From positions 4,590 to 68,589 of the forward strand of contig DASRJO010000063.1 of the NCBI GenBank assembly GCA_035649435.1: 64,000 nt of DNA, read 5' to 3'. A program made the translations under genes and the position numbers. Of this stretch, positions 10,297 through 19,094 are shown piece by piece. Below the pieces are notes generated by a model. The model was not told the DNA's origin. It made no database searches and saw nothing but the letters and a program-made list of their open reading frames with translations. Origin of the DNA: DASRJW01 sp035649435 (GTDB taxonomy: Bacteria; Krumholzibacteriota; Krumholzibacteriia; G020349025). Every line of letters starts with the position of its first letter. The stretch's first letter is position 1.

Positions 10297-13200
10297 ATGC
10301 GCTGGAATCAGCGGCTTCTCATTTCCGGCCTCTTCCTGTTCTCGGGTGCCGCGGCGCTCGTCTATCAGGTCGTTTGGATGCGGAAGCTGGCGCTCATCTT
10401 CGGGGCCAGCCAGCCGGCGGTGAGCATCGTCCTGTCGGCTTTCATGGCCGGACTGGCGCTCGGGGGTGTGGCCGGCGGGCGCATCGCGGAGAGGGTGCGC
10501 CGGCCGCTGCGCAGTTATGCGCTGTTGGAGGCCGGAGTCGCGCTCGCGGCGCTCGTCCTTCCCTTTCTTCTCGATCTCGTGCAACGCGTGTACGTTGCCG
10601 CGGCCATGCGGAGCGAAGAAGTCACGACCAGCATCAATGTGATGCGCGCGGGGCTCGCCTTCTTCGTTCTGGTGCTGCCCACCCTATTCATGGGTGCGAC
10701 CCTGCCGGTGCTCGTGCGCGCGGTGGTGCGCCGCTTCGCGGAGTTCGATGCGCGATTGGCCTGGCTGTACGGTCTCAACACCGCGGGCGCCGTGCTCGGA
10801 GCCGCGGCAGCAGGCTTCCTGCTCCTGCCGCAGCTCGGGGTGCGGAACACACAGGCGCTCGCGATCGCGGCGAATCTGTGCATCGCGCTCGTGGCCTGGA
10901 TCGCGGACCGGCGCGCGGCCGCGACGGGCGACGCGGCACGACGCGGGACAGCCGAGGCCGCGCCGGGCGCGGATGCACCTCCTGCCATCGAGTCGCTGGC
11001 GACGCGCCGGGCGTTGCAGCTCGCTTTCTTCGCCACCTTCGTCACCGGGATGTGCGCTCTGGCGCTCGAGGTGCTGTGGTCGCGCGGCATCACCGTCGCG
11101 ACCGGGAGCACGACGTACTCGTTCACCATCATGCTGTGCGCGTTCCTCGTCGGCATCACCCTCGGCAGCGCCTTGCATGGCGTGCTGCCGTTGCGACGCG
11201 TTTCCGAGGTGGTGCAGCTCGGCGTGGTGCTGGCCTGCATCGGCATCACGGGGGCCGCGGTGTCGCAAGCGATTCCACGCCTGCCGCAGCTCGCGGTCGA
11301 TCTCAACCTGCGCTTCCACGGCGGCTCGCAAGGGATTCGCGGCGTGTCGACCTTGCTCTTGTCGTTCACCGTCATGCTGGTGCCGGCGGTGTTCATGGGC
11401 GCCGCGTTCCCACTGGCGGGGCGGGCGTGGGCGCGTCTGCAGACCGGGTTCGGCCGCAGTGTCGGCGATCTGGTGGCGGTGAATACGCTCGGTGCCATTC
11501 TCGGACCGCTGCTCGCCGGTTTCGTGCTCGTGCCGCAACTCGGCCTGCAGCGGGCCATGCTGCTGGTGTGCGGCCTGGAGCTCGCCTATGGCTTGCTGTT
11601 GCTCGGCGTGGCGCTCGCGCCGCGCGCACGCAGTGCCGCTCTGATTGTCAGCTTGCTGGCCGTGGCCGTGCCATTCGCGCTGCCGCGCGGGTTGCCTCGG
11701 TGGGACCTGCACACGCTCGGCGCGTTTCAGAACAACGTCACGCTCGGAACCACGGACGAGCGTGGGCGCACCGACGTGCGCGCGCAACTTTTGGGGGCGC
11801 AGGTGTTGTACTACGCCGAAGGTCGTGGTTCGACGGTGTCGGTGGTGGAGTCGCAGGGGAATCGCGCCGTTCTCATCAACGGCAGATCGGTGGCGACCGA
11901 TAACCAGACCGACCTGCAGCACGAGGCCCTGCTCGGGCACCTGCCGGTGTTGCTGCACCCGTCGCCGCGCGATGTTCTCGTCATCGGACTGGGCGCGGGC
12001 CTCACGCTCGGTGGCGTCACCGCCCATCCCGACATTCGCAAGATTACATTGGTGGAGATCGAGCCCGCGGTCTTGGGTGCGGCGCGTGTGTTCGAGGACT
12101 TGAACGGCGCGGCGCTCGACGATCCGCGCCTCCGCATCGTCGTGCAGGATGGCCGCAACCACCTGCGCACCTCGCCCACAAACTACGATGTGATCACCGC
12201 CGACCCGATTCATCCGTGGGACTACGGGTCGACCTATCTGTACACCACCGAGTACTACGAGCTGGCGCGTTCACGCCTCGCGCCCGGCGGCATCATGTGC
12301 CAGTGGATGCCGATCTACGAGGTCTCGGATGCCAACCTGCGCAGCATCGTGGCCACGTTCGCAGGCGTCTTTCCGCACACGCTGCTGTTCCAAACCACCT
12401 TCGACGCCGTGATCATCGGCGCACTGGAACCCATCCGCGTCGACTGGGAACGTCTGGGGGCGCGACTGCGCCCACCCGAGGTCGCACGGCAGCTCGGCCG
12501 CATCGGCCTCCAGGACGCCGGCAGCTTTCTCGCCGAGTTCACCATGGGTGAAGCCGAAGTCGCACGCTACTCCGCTCGAGCCACGCTCAACACCGACGAC
12601 AATCTCTACCTCGAATTCTCGAGCCCGTTTTCCATCGGCAATCGTGGTGGCGGCGAGAACATCGTGCGCATCGACCAGCAGCGAGTGAGCGCCGCGGCGC
12701 TCGTGGGTGGCGCGACGGCGCCGCCCCCCGAGACCTTCGAGGAGCTCGCGAACGCCAAGCGCGGCACGGTGCTGGCGACCTTGATGCTGGAGGACGTCGT
12801 GCAAGCGCCGACTTGGGAGAAGTGGAACGAAGCGGTCGAGCTCTTGCAACAGGTGTTGGCGACGACGCCGGCCTATGCGCGCGCGCAAGTGCTGCTCGCC
12901 GAGGCACTCACCGGACGCGGGCGCGCCGAAGTCGCGGCCGCGGATCTCGCCGCCGCAGAAGCGTCGTTCACGGCGGCGGTGGCGGCAGCGCCGCAATCGG
13001 CCGCTGCCTACTTCGAGCTCGGATCGCTGCTCCTCTCGCAAGGGCGCGCCGCGGATGCGGTGGAGCCGTTGCAGCGCACACTATCCTTGCGCCCGCGCTA
13101 TCCGCGCGCCCATCTCCTTGCAGGCGTGGCGCTGTCGGCGCTCGGACGGCTGGATGCGGCCGCGACCGAGCTCGCGCGCGCGGTGACGCTCGAACCCCAG

Positions 13201-13698
13201 GGAGTGGAAGCACGCCTGCAGCTGGCGGTGCTCGAGATGCGTCGCGGCCGGATGGCGTCTGCAAGCGATCATTTCGCTTTAGTTTTGGAACGCGACCCCG
13301 GGCAGACGGCTGCACGTCTCAACCTCAGCCTCGTGCTCACGGCGATGAAACGGCATGCCGAATCGGCGCAGGTGTTGCGGCGCGGCCTGAAGCTGCAGCC
13401 GAAGAATGCAGAGATCGCCGCGCGTTTGGCTTGGTTGTTGGCGACGACACCCGACGCGGCGGTGCGAAATGGGGCCGAGGCTGTGGTGCTGGCGCAGCAG
13501 GCGCTCGATGCCGCGCCCGCACCGGGCCGTTGGATGATCCTGGCGGCCGCGCTGGCCGCGGATGCGCAGTTCGAGGCGGCAATCGAGGCAGGGCAGCGGG
13601 CCGAGAGCCTCGCCACCGCGGCACAGGACGCGCAGCTCGCGGCGGAGGTGCGCATGCACCTGCGCCAGTATTCGCAGCGAGCAGCGCTGCGGCTGTGA
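10297..13698 (+). CDS. membrane / spermidine-synthase-like / TPR fusion protein
   Basis: A 1133-residue three-part protein. Residues 1 to about 470 form many transmembrane helices of the type fused to polyamine-synthase domains (opening GLFLFSGAAALVYQVVWMR). About 480-740 is a spermidine-synthase-like Rossmann domain with VLVIGLGAGLTLGG (SAM-binding loop), LVEIEPAVL, and a DPIHPWDYGSTYLYTTEYY segment in place of the usual catalytic stretch. The rest is TPR repeats. Such fusions are common in FCB-group and related genomes, but whether they make polyamines is unknown; the altered catalytic segment argues for another aminopropyl- or methyl-transfer role. GGAG lies five bases before ATG 10297. 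Confidence 0.88.
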   Translation: MRWNQRLLISGLFLFSGAAALVYQVVWMRKLALIFGASQPAVSIVLSAFMAGLALGGVAGGRIAERVRRPLRSYALLEAGVALAALVLPFLLDLVQRVYVAAAMRSEEVTTSINVMRAGLAFFVLVLPTLFMGATLPVLVRAVVRRFAEFDARLAWLYGLNTAGAVLGAAAAGFLLLPQLGVRNTQALAIAANLCIALVAWIADRRAAATGDAARRGTAEAAPGADAPPAIESLATRRALQLAFFATFVTGMCALALEVLWSRGITVATGSTTYSFTIMLCAFLVGITLGSALHGVLPLRRVSEVVQLGVVLACIGITGAAVSQAIPRLPQLAVDLNLRFHGGSQGIRGVSTLLLSFTVMLVPAVFMGAAFPLAGRAWARLQTGFGRSVGDLVAVNTLGAILGPLLAGFVLVPQLGLQRAMLLVCGLELAYGLLLLGVALAPRARSAALIVSLLAVAVPFALPRGLPRWDLHTLGAFQNNVTLGTTDERGRTDVRAQLLGAQVLYYAEGRGSTVSVVESQGNRAVLINGRSVATDNQTDLQHEALLGHLPVLLHPSPRDVLVIGLGAGLTLGGVTAHPDIRKITLVEIEPAVLGAARVFEDLNGAALDDPRLRIVVQDGRNHLRTSPTNYDVITADPIHPWDYGSTYLYTTEYYELARSRLAPGGIMCQWMPIYEVSDANLRSIVATFAGVFPHTLLFQTTFDAVIIGALEPIRVDWERLGARLRPPEVARQLGRIGLQDAGSFLAEFTMGEAEVARYSARATLNTDDNLYLEFSSPFSIGNRGGGENIVRIDQQRVSAAALVGGATAPPPETFEELANAKRGTVLATLMLEDVVQAPTWEKWNEAVELLQQVLATTPAYARAQVLLAEALTGRGRAEVAAADLAAAEASFTAAVAAAPQSAAAYFELGSLLLSQGRAADAVEPLQRTLSLRPRYPRAHLLAGVALSALGRLDAAATELARAVTLEPQGVEARLQLAVLEMRRGRMASASDHFALVLERDPGQTAARLNLSLVLTAMKRHAESAQVLRRGLKLQPKNAEIAARLAWLLATTPDAAVRNGAEAVVLAQQALDAAPAPGRWMILAAALAADAQFEAAIEAGQRAESLATAAQDAQLAAEVRMHLRQYSQRAALRL

Positions 13699-13954
13699 GG
13701 CAAACGCCACGTCCGGACGGCGCCGGTCGCGATCGTGAACGCTTCTTGCGAGACTTGCGAGGCTGGGCCTCGAGGGCGTGCCACGCAGCCAGGCCGGTGT
13801 GGAACCGGCGCCGTCGGGCCTGCGGAGGTTCAATCGGTGCCAAGGACCACCGCCCGTGCCGTGTTTGGATCCGGCCCGCGGCTGGTGCAACATTCCAGAC
13901 CGGGGCCATGACGAGGGCGACGATGCGTGGCAGGTTGAGTGTGGTGAGCGAGTG

Positions 13955-15463
13955 ATGGCCTACCAGAGATCGCAACCGAGCAATGGGTCGCTCCTCGACC
14001 TGCATGCGGGGGAGAAGCACATCCCGCATCCCAAGCGCGTCTTCGTCAACCGCAACCTCAAGATGTCGAGTATCCGCGCCATTGGCTTCGACATGGACCA
14101 CACGATCGCCGTCTACCGCAAGCTGCCGATGGAGACATTGGCCTTCGAGGCCACGCGCGACAAGCTGATCGCCGAAAAGGGCTATCCGGCGAGCATCGCT
14201 GCCTTGCAGTACGACCCGCACCTCATCATTCGCGGCTTGGTGGTGGACAAACGCCGCGGCAACATCCTCAAGACCGACCAGTACAACTACGTCGTGCGCT
14301 TGTACCACGGCACCCGCCTGGTGCCGAAGGAAGAGCGGCGGCGGTTGTACCGCAACCGGCGCATCCGCTTGTCCAGCGCCAAATACATGTCCATCGATAC
14401 GCTGTTCGCGCTGCCGGAGGCGACGTTGTTCGCCCTGCTGGTGGACCTGTGCGAGACCAAGGGCGTGATCAGCCACCTGGACTACGCGCAAATGTACGAT
14501 GACGTGCGTGAGTGCATCGACCGCGCGCACGCCGACGGGACGCTCAAGCGTGCCATCGCCGCCGATCTCGACCGCTACATCGAACGCCACCCGGAGCTGC
14601 CGGAAACCCTGGCCTCGTTCCGTGATCACGGCAAGAAGCTGTTCCTGCTCACCAATTCGGAGCCGCCCTACACAGAGAAGGTCATGAGCCATCTTCTCGA
14701 CGGGGCGCTGCCGGGCTTGCCGCGCTGGACCGATTACTTCGAGGTCGTGGTCATGAGCGCGGGCAAGCCGGGGTTCTTTCGCACCCTCAAGCGCATGCAG
14801 CGCCTGCGGCCCGCCGAAGCGCGCCAGGCCGGGTTCGGTCCATTGCGGTCGACGTCGCTGTTCCACGGTGGCGGCGCGCGCGCCCTGGAAGGCGTGCTCG
14901 AGAACGCCGGCGAAGAGATCCTCTACGTCGGGGATCACACCTTCGGCGACATCCTGCGGGCCAAGGCTCACTCGCGCTGGCGCACCGCCATGGTGGTCGA
15001 AGAGCTGGAAGGCGAGATCGATCTCGAGCACCGGCTGGCGCAGCGCTACCAACGCTTGGACCATCTGGTGCTGGAGCGCAACCGGGTCCTGGGGGAGATC
15101 GGCCGGCTGCTGCGGCAGTTGCAGGCGCAGCGCTCCGGGGCGGGCGCGGCGGACGGCGCTGGCGGCCAGGTCGTCGAGGCCGCCGGGCGCCTCGAAGCCC
15201 GGGTCAAGCGGTTGGAGGAGCTGAGTGTCCGCCGGGCGGCGGAGCTCCGCCAGCTGCGGGAGGCCATCGAGCGGCGCTTCAACCGGCACTGGGGCAAGCT
15301 GTTCAAGTGCGGCGAGATCAACAGCAGGTTCGGCCATCAGGTGAAGGATTTCGCCTGCGTCTACACCAGTGCCGTGCGCAACTTCCTCGCCTACCCCGAA
15401 AACATGTATTTTCGCTCTCCGCGGGAGATCATGCCCCACGAGACGGGACCCGACCGGGACTAG
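13955..15463 (+). CDS. HAD-superfamily 5'-nucleotidase (NT5C2-like)
   Basis: A 502-residue cytosolic nucleotidase of the PF05761 type. The HAD motif I is GFDMDHTIAVY (nucleophile and acid/base aspartates of DxDxT present) near residue 46, motif II is LLTNSEPPYT near 230, and the late YVGDHTFGDIL near 330 supplies the metal-binding acidic motif. A coiled-coil-like Glu/Arg/Leu-rich segment follows. These enzymes dephosphorylate purine nucleoside monophosphates in eukaryotes; bacterial substrates are poorly known. ATG 13955 opens the conserved part with only a weak GAGCGAG upstream; codons before it show no similarity. A receiver-like gene follows after 58 bases. Confidence 0.87.
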   Translation: MAYQRSQPSNGSLLDLHAGEKHIPHPKRVFVNRNLKMSSIRAIGFDMDHTIAVYRKLPMETLAFEATRDKLIAEKGYPASIAALQYDPHLIIRGLVVDKRRGNILKTDQYNYVVRLYHGTRLVPKEERRRLYRNRRIRLSSAKYMSIDTLFALPEATLFALLVDLCETKGVISHLDYAQMYDDVRECIDRAHADGTLKRAIAADLDRYIERHPELPETLASFRDHGKKLFLLTNSEPPYTEKVMSHLLDGALPGLPRWTDYFEVVVMSAGKPGFFRTLKRMQRLRPAEARQAGFGPLRSTSLFHGGGARALEGVLENAGEEILYVGDHTFGDILRAKAHSRWRTAMVVEELEGEIDLEHRLAQRYQRLDHLVLERNRVLGEIGRLLRQLQAQRSGAGAADGAGGQVVEAAGRLEARVKRLEELSVRRAAELRQLREAIERRFNRHWGKLFKCGEINSRFGHQVKDFACVYTSAVRNFLAYPENMYFRSPREIMPHETGPDRD

Positions 15464-15521
15464 TCGCGAGGACAGGATCGACCGCCGACACCCACACTGT
15501 GGTGACGAAAGGAGAGCGCGC

Positions 15522-15887
15522 GTGGCTCAGGAAATCGTGGCGTTTCTCGAGGACATCTTCTTCACCGCCAAGATCCGCGAGATCGCCCGGCAGCAAGGCA
15601 GGGAGATCCGCTTCGTGCGCGATCTCACCGGCTTGGACAAGCGCTTCAACGGACCCGCGCCGGCCGCGGCGCTCGTCGATCTGGCGGCCGAGTCTTTGAA
15701 GCCATTGGATCTGATCCGCCGCATCAAGGCGCAGCCCGATTGGGCGGGCGTGCGCGTCGTGGCCTACAGCTCGCACGCACGGGCGGAACTGTTGGAGGAA
15801 GCGAGCCGACTCGGCGCGGATGTCGTGCTGCCGAAGTCGGGCTTCGCCCAACGCCTGCCGGAGATCATGCAAGGCGCGGGGGTGTAA
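15522..15887 (+). CDS. stand-alone receiver-like protein
   Basis: A 121-residue protein with the alternating pattern of a response-regulator receiver domain. ALVDLAAESLKPLDLI resembles the beta-3 strand carrying the phospho-acceptor aspartate, VVAYSSHA the Ser/Thr-bearing beta-4, and VVLPKSGF the conserved lysine of beta-5. The acidic pair normally found after beta-1 is replaced (FVRDLTG), so phosphorylation is uncertain; it may be a pseudo-receiver or an adaptor. The start is GTG 15522, with AAAGGAG nine bases upstream. It follows the 5'-nucleotidase gene closely and precedes the glycosyltransferase-type gene by 13 bases, suggesting one operon. Confidence 0.7.
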   Translation: MAQEIVAFLEDIFFTAKIREIARQQGREIRFVRDLTGLDKRFNGPAPAAALVDLAAESLKPLDLIRRIKAQPDWAGVRVVAYSSHARAELLEEASRLGADVVLPKSGFAQRLPEIMQGAGV

Positions 15888-15900
15888 GGTTCACCCGACG

Positions 15901-17988
15901 GTGGGACCTGCTGCCCGCACGAGAAGAGGGTTGGCGCCCCGCGCGCGCGTCGTCGCGCTCCTGGGTGTCGCCGTGGCGGCGGCTTTGCTGCGACTCGGCT
16001 ACGTTCTCGAAGTCCACGACGATCCTTCTTATCGTTTTCCCCAAGTCGATGCCGCGGACTTTCACACGCGCGCGCTGCAGGTGATGCGTGGCGAGGGCCT
16101 GGGGCCGCAGGTGCACTATAAGGCCCCAGCGTACGCGTGGCTCGTCGGGCAAGCTTATCGCCTCTTCGGGCCGCACCCCCAGGTCATCTACGTGTTGCAG
16201 ATGCTCGGTGGAATCCTCGTCGCGGTGGTGGCCGCGCTGCTCGGGATGCGCTGGTTCGGCAACGTGGTGGGTGTGATCGCCGGGCTCGCGTCGGGGCTCT
16301 ACCCGCGACTGGTGTACTACGAAACACAATTGCTCATCGAACCGGCGGCGCTCACCGTGTCGGCGTTGGCGGTGGCGTTGCTGATGTTTTCATCGCGCAG
16401 CCCGATGATCCTGGCTGCTGGAGCGCTCACCGGGTTGGCGCTGCAATTGCGGCCGCTCAACGCCGTGCTCGTTGTCGCGTTGCTCGCGTGGCTGTTGTGG
16501 CGCGGTGGCCCCTGGAGCTTGCGTTGCCGGCAGGCGGTCCTCTTCGTCGCGCCGGTGATCCTGCTGTTGATCCCGACCTTGCGGCACAATCGGCTCGCGT
16601 CCGGTCACTTGGTCCCGATCTCCGTCAACGGCGGCATCAATTTCTTCATCGGCAACAATCTGGATTACGATGCGAGCGTCGCCATCCGTCCCGGCCTGCG
16701 TTGGGAGGAGCTGACCCGGCAGTTCGGTGCCATGGACGATCCGGTGCAATGGGAAAAGAATTTCTATGCTGCTGCATTCCAATCGATGCGCGCCTCGCCG
16801 CTCCAGCACGCCGCGCTCACGCTCAAGAAGTTCCTGTTGGTGTGGAATCGGCGCGAGATCGACCGCAACCAGGACGTCTCGGTGTTGCGAGAGCGATCGC
16901 GGATCCTGCGCGGGCTCGGGGTGCCCTGGGGAGTGCTCGCCATCGGCGGGATCGTGGGATCGGTCGCGCTCTGGGGGCGCTCCGTGCCGCCCCTCCTCCT
17001 GCTGATCTGGCTCCAGGTGCTCGGGATCGTGGCGTTCTTCGTCACATCGCGCTACCGATTGGCCTTGGTCCCTTGGTGCGCCATTGCCACTGGCTTCGCC
17101 GTGACGGAAATCGCCGCCGCTGTGTGGCGCCGGCAATCCCGGCGACTTATATTGCTGGCGTCGACGCTCGTTGCGGCCGGCTGCATTGTCCTGCCCGACT
17201 GGACCGGTCTAGAGCGTAGCTCCTTCGGACGCCCCGAGTTCGATCGCGCCATGGTGCTCGCACGCGCAGGGGATCGCGTGGCGGCACTGCGTGCCTACGA
17301 ACGTGCCCTGGAGCAGGACCCGAACGACCCAGATGTGGTGTATCGATACGGTGAGCACTTGGAGCTCATGGGACGGCGTCGCGATGCGATCGCGGCATAC
17401 ACTCGTGCAGCGGGACTCGCGCCGGCGGCCTACAAGCCGTCGCTTTCGCTCGGTGTGGCGCTCTATTTGGAGAACGATCTCGATGCGGCTTGGGAAGCGC
17501 TCACTGAGGCCGAGCGCCGAGGCGATCCCACGGGCCGGACGCTCTTCGACATGGGCTTGGTGCGCGAGCGCCAGGGACGATACGAGGACGCGGTCGACCT
17601 CTTCTCCCGCAGTCTCGCCAAGCACGACGACCGCGCGGAGACCGCCTCACGACGTTTGGCTCTCGGCCGATGTCTGGTCATGCTGCAGAAGCCCGAAGCA
17701 GCCGAGGTGCATTTCGTCGCCGCCGAAGCTCTGTTGGGCGATCCGGGCGCGGTGGCGCTGGAGCGCGCCGAGGCGTGGCTGCGTCGCGGCGAGCCGACGC
17801 GTGCGCTCGCGCTGCTCCAGACTGTCCCCAACTTGGACACGAGCGCCCGCGGCCAGTTCATTCGCGCCCGGTCGCTCGAGACCCTGGGGCGCTTCGACGC
17901 CGCGCGCGCCGCGGCCGAACGGTCGCTCGCACTCGAACCTGGATCGGAGGCGGTGCGGCGCTTCCTCGACGCGCTCCAGCCGCCGTGA
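15901..17988 (+). CDS. PMT-type membrane glycosyltransferase with C-terminal TPRs
   Basis: A 695-residue membrane protein. About 10-12 hydrophobic helices fill residues 15-440; the early DAADFHTRALQVMRGEG with its acidic residues and the HYKAPAYAWLVG segment match the first extracytoplasmic loop of dolichyl-phosphate-mannose/ArnT-type transferases (PF13231), where the aspartate is catalytic. Residues about 440-690 are TPR repeats. It probably transfers a lipid-linked sugar to a protein or lipid on the periplasmic side; the acceptor is unknown. GTG 15901 is the first in-frame start after the preceding stop; TTG 15931 is possible. Confidence 0.8.
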   Translation: MGPAARTRRGLAPRARVVALLGVAVAAALLRLGYVLEVHDDPSYRFPQVDAADFHTRALQVMRGEGLGPQVHYKAPAYAWLVGQAYRLFGPHPQVIYVLQMLGGILVAVVAALLGMRWFGNVVGVIAGLASGLYPRLVYYETQLLIEPAALTVSALAVALLMFSSRSPMILAAGALTGLALQLRPLNAVLVVALLAWLLWRGGPWSLRCRQAVLFVAPVILLLIPTLRHNRLASGHLVPISVNGGINFFIGNNLDYDASVAIRPGLRWEELTRQFGAMDDPVQWEKNFYAAAFQSMRASPLQHAALTLKKFLLVWNRREIDRNQDVSVLRERSRILRGLGVPWGVLAIGGIVGSVALWGRSVPPLLLLIWLQVLGIVAFFVTSRYRLALVPWCAIATGFAVTEIAAAVWRRQSRRLILLASTLVAAGCIVLPDWTGLERSSFGRPEFDRAMVLARAGDRVAALRAYERALEQDPNDPDVVYRYGEHLELMGRRRDAIAAYTRAAGLAPAAYKPSLSLGVALYLENDLDAAWEALTEAERRGDPTGRTLFDMGLVRERQGRYEDAVDLFSRSLAKHDDRAETASRRLALGRCLVMLQKPEAAEVHFVAAEALLGDPGAVALERAEAWLRRGEPTRALALLQTVPNLDTSARGQFIRARSLETLGRFDAARAAAERSLALEPGSEAVRRFLDALQPP

Positions 17989-18018
17989 CGAGCGTTGGAA
18001 ACAATTGACGATCAACGA

Positions 18019-18059
18019 CTTGCTGCCGGATGGGGGGGCGCGATCCCGCCCCCAGCAAG
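18019..18059 (+). terminator. nested hairpin after the glycosyltransferase gene
   Basis: An outer CTTGCT/AGCAAG stem encloses GGGGGCG/CGCCCCC. There is no T-tract after it, so termination is uncertain. Confidence 0.35.
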
Positions 18060-18070
18060 GTGGAAAGGCG

Positions 18071-18100
18071 TTGCGGTGACGCCAGACGAGGTGTTATACG
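18071..18100 (+). promoter_or_regulatory. promoter of small secreted gene
   Basis: TTGCGG (18071-18076) and TATACG (18095-18100) are separated by 18 bases. The transcript would begin near 18107, giving an unusually long leader of about 225 bases. Confidence 0.45.
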
Positions 18101-18330
18101 AAGTCAGCCTGCCGAGGTTGTCGCTCCGTCCTCCCTGAGACTGCGGACGATCGAGGAAACGGACGCCGAGGGAAGCGGGGGTCGTGCGCAGCCGAGGAGA
18201 CGCCGTGAGGTCCGTCGCTTGTGCGTCGCCCCGCGGCCGATGTGTCTCTACAACATGCGCTGAAGCCGGAGGCCCTCTTTTGCGGATGGGGCCGGCCGAC
18301 CAGAGGGCGAACCCGAGGAGGGTCAGAAGG

Positions 18331-18990
18331 ATGAAGAAACTACTGCTATTGATGACGATGCTGCTCGCGATTCCAGGTTCGGCATGGGCGCAGGTCGAGT
18401 CGTGCCCCGGATGCGTGCTTGGCATCTACGACGCCGAGAATCTCAGCCAGAACTATGGGAGCTTCGGCGAATTCACCAAGACGATTTATCTCGGGATCAA
18501 ATACGATCCGAACTCGACATACGATGCGTGCACCGGCGTCGAGTTCAGCATCCAAGGTCTGCCGAATCTCTTGCTGCCGCCCCAGTTCAACATCCGTGAC
18601 GGCGGCTTTGCCGTCGGCACACAGACTCCGGTCGCGCCCGCGGACACGACGGCCATGGACGCGACGGGCGGCTGGAACGTGGTCTGGACCGAGTGCCAGC
18701 CGGGGAACAAGGTCCTGGTCGAGATCGTCATGGTGTCCTTCGACCCGATCCCGGAAAACACGGTGATTCGCGTCCTGCGCAAGTGGCCGCCGTCGAACGC
18801 GGAAACGCTGCAGACGCTGTTCACGCAGTGCAACGGTCCGATCTTTACGCTGACGACCTTGCCGGCCGACTGCTACGTTCTCAACGCGACGGGAAATCCC
18901 GGAGATCTCGTTGGGGACCCGCCCTGCGAGCTCAAGGGTGTCGCGGTCGAGGCGACGACATGGTCGGGGATCAAACAGCTGTTCCGCTGA
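18331..18990 (+). CDS. small secreted protein with C-terminal TWSGxKxLFR tail
   Basis: I do not recognise a family. The 219-residue protein begins MKKLLLLMTMLLAIPGSAWA, a textbook signal peptide cut before QVES. The mature part has paired cysteines (CPGC near the N-terminus and five or more further on), suggesting a disulfide-bonded domain. It ends ATTWSGIKQLFR; the protein encoded at 40832-41644, which otherwise differs, ends AKTWSGVKDLYR. A shared extreme C-terminus on two exported proteins resembles a sorting or anchoring signal. ATG 18331 is preceded by GGAGGGTCAGAAGG. Hairpin terminators follow. Confidence 0.75.
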   Translation: MKKLLLLMTMLLAIPGSAWAQVESCPGCVLGIYDAENLSQNYGSFGEFTKTIYLGIKYDPNSTYDACTGVEFSIQGLPNLLLPPQFNIRDGGFAVGTQTPVAPADTTAMDATGGWNVVWTECQPGNKVLVEIVMVSFDPIPENTVIRVLRKWPPSNAETLQTLFTQCNGPIFTLTTLPADCYVLNATGNPGDLVGDPPCELKGVAVEATTWSGIKQLFR

Positions 18991-19014
18991 GTCTCGGCGC
19001 CAAGGAACCGATTG

Positions 19015-19040
19015 CAGGGGGGAGCTTGCTCCCCCCTGTT
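19015..19040 (+). terminator. strong hairpin after small secreted gene
   Basis: CAGGGGGGAGC pairs with GCTCCCCCCTG, 11 base pairs with a minimal loop, followed by TT. It lies 24 bases after the stop. Confidence 0.5.
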
Positions 19041-19059
19041 GCGTTTCCGGCGAGCGAGC

Positions 19060-19084
19060 GCAGCCGAGCCTCGCTGCATTTTTT
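19060..19084 (+). terminator. second hairpin with six-T tract
   Basis: GCAGC (19060-19064) and GCTGC (19073-19077) form a short stem followed by ATTTTTT (T-run 19079-19084). In tandem with the hairpin at 19015 it probably ends the secreted-protein transcript, yet it sits immediately before the apparent start of the next gene. Confidence 0.5.
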
Positions 19085-19094
19085 CCCGGCGGGC

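Larger units (their letters stand above)
17989..18330. other. intergenic leader region with hairpin and promoter
   Basis: This 342-base gap holds the nested hairpin at 18019-18059, a promoter at 18071-18100 and then about 220 bases of untranslated leader before the small secreted gene. The leader is G/C-rich with several possible stems but matches no riboswitch class I know. Confidence 0.5.

Noticed and set aside
13699..13954. Small RNA such as SRP RNA before the nucleotidase gene
   Set aside because: The conserved SRP loop motifs are absent; only a short GCCGGT/ACCGGC hairpin is seen.
18107..18330. Riboswitch in the long leader of the secreted gene
   Set aside because: I could not match any known class; only generic stems are visible.
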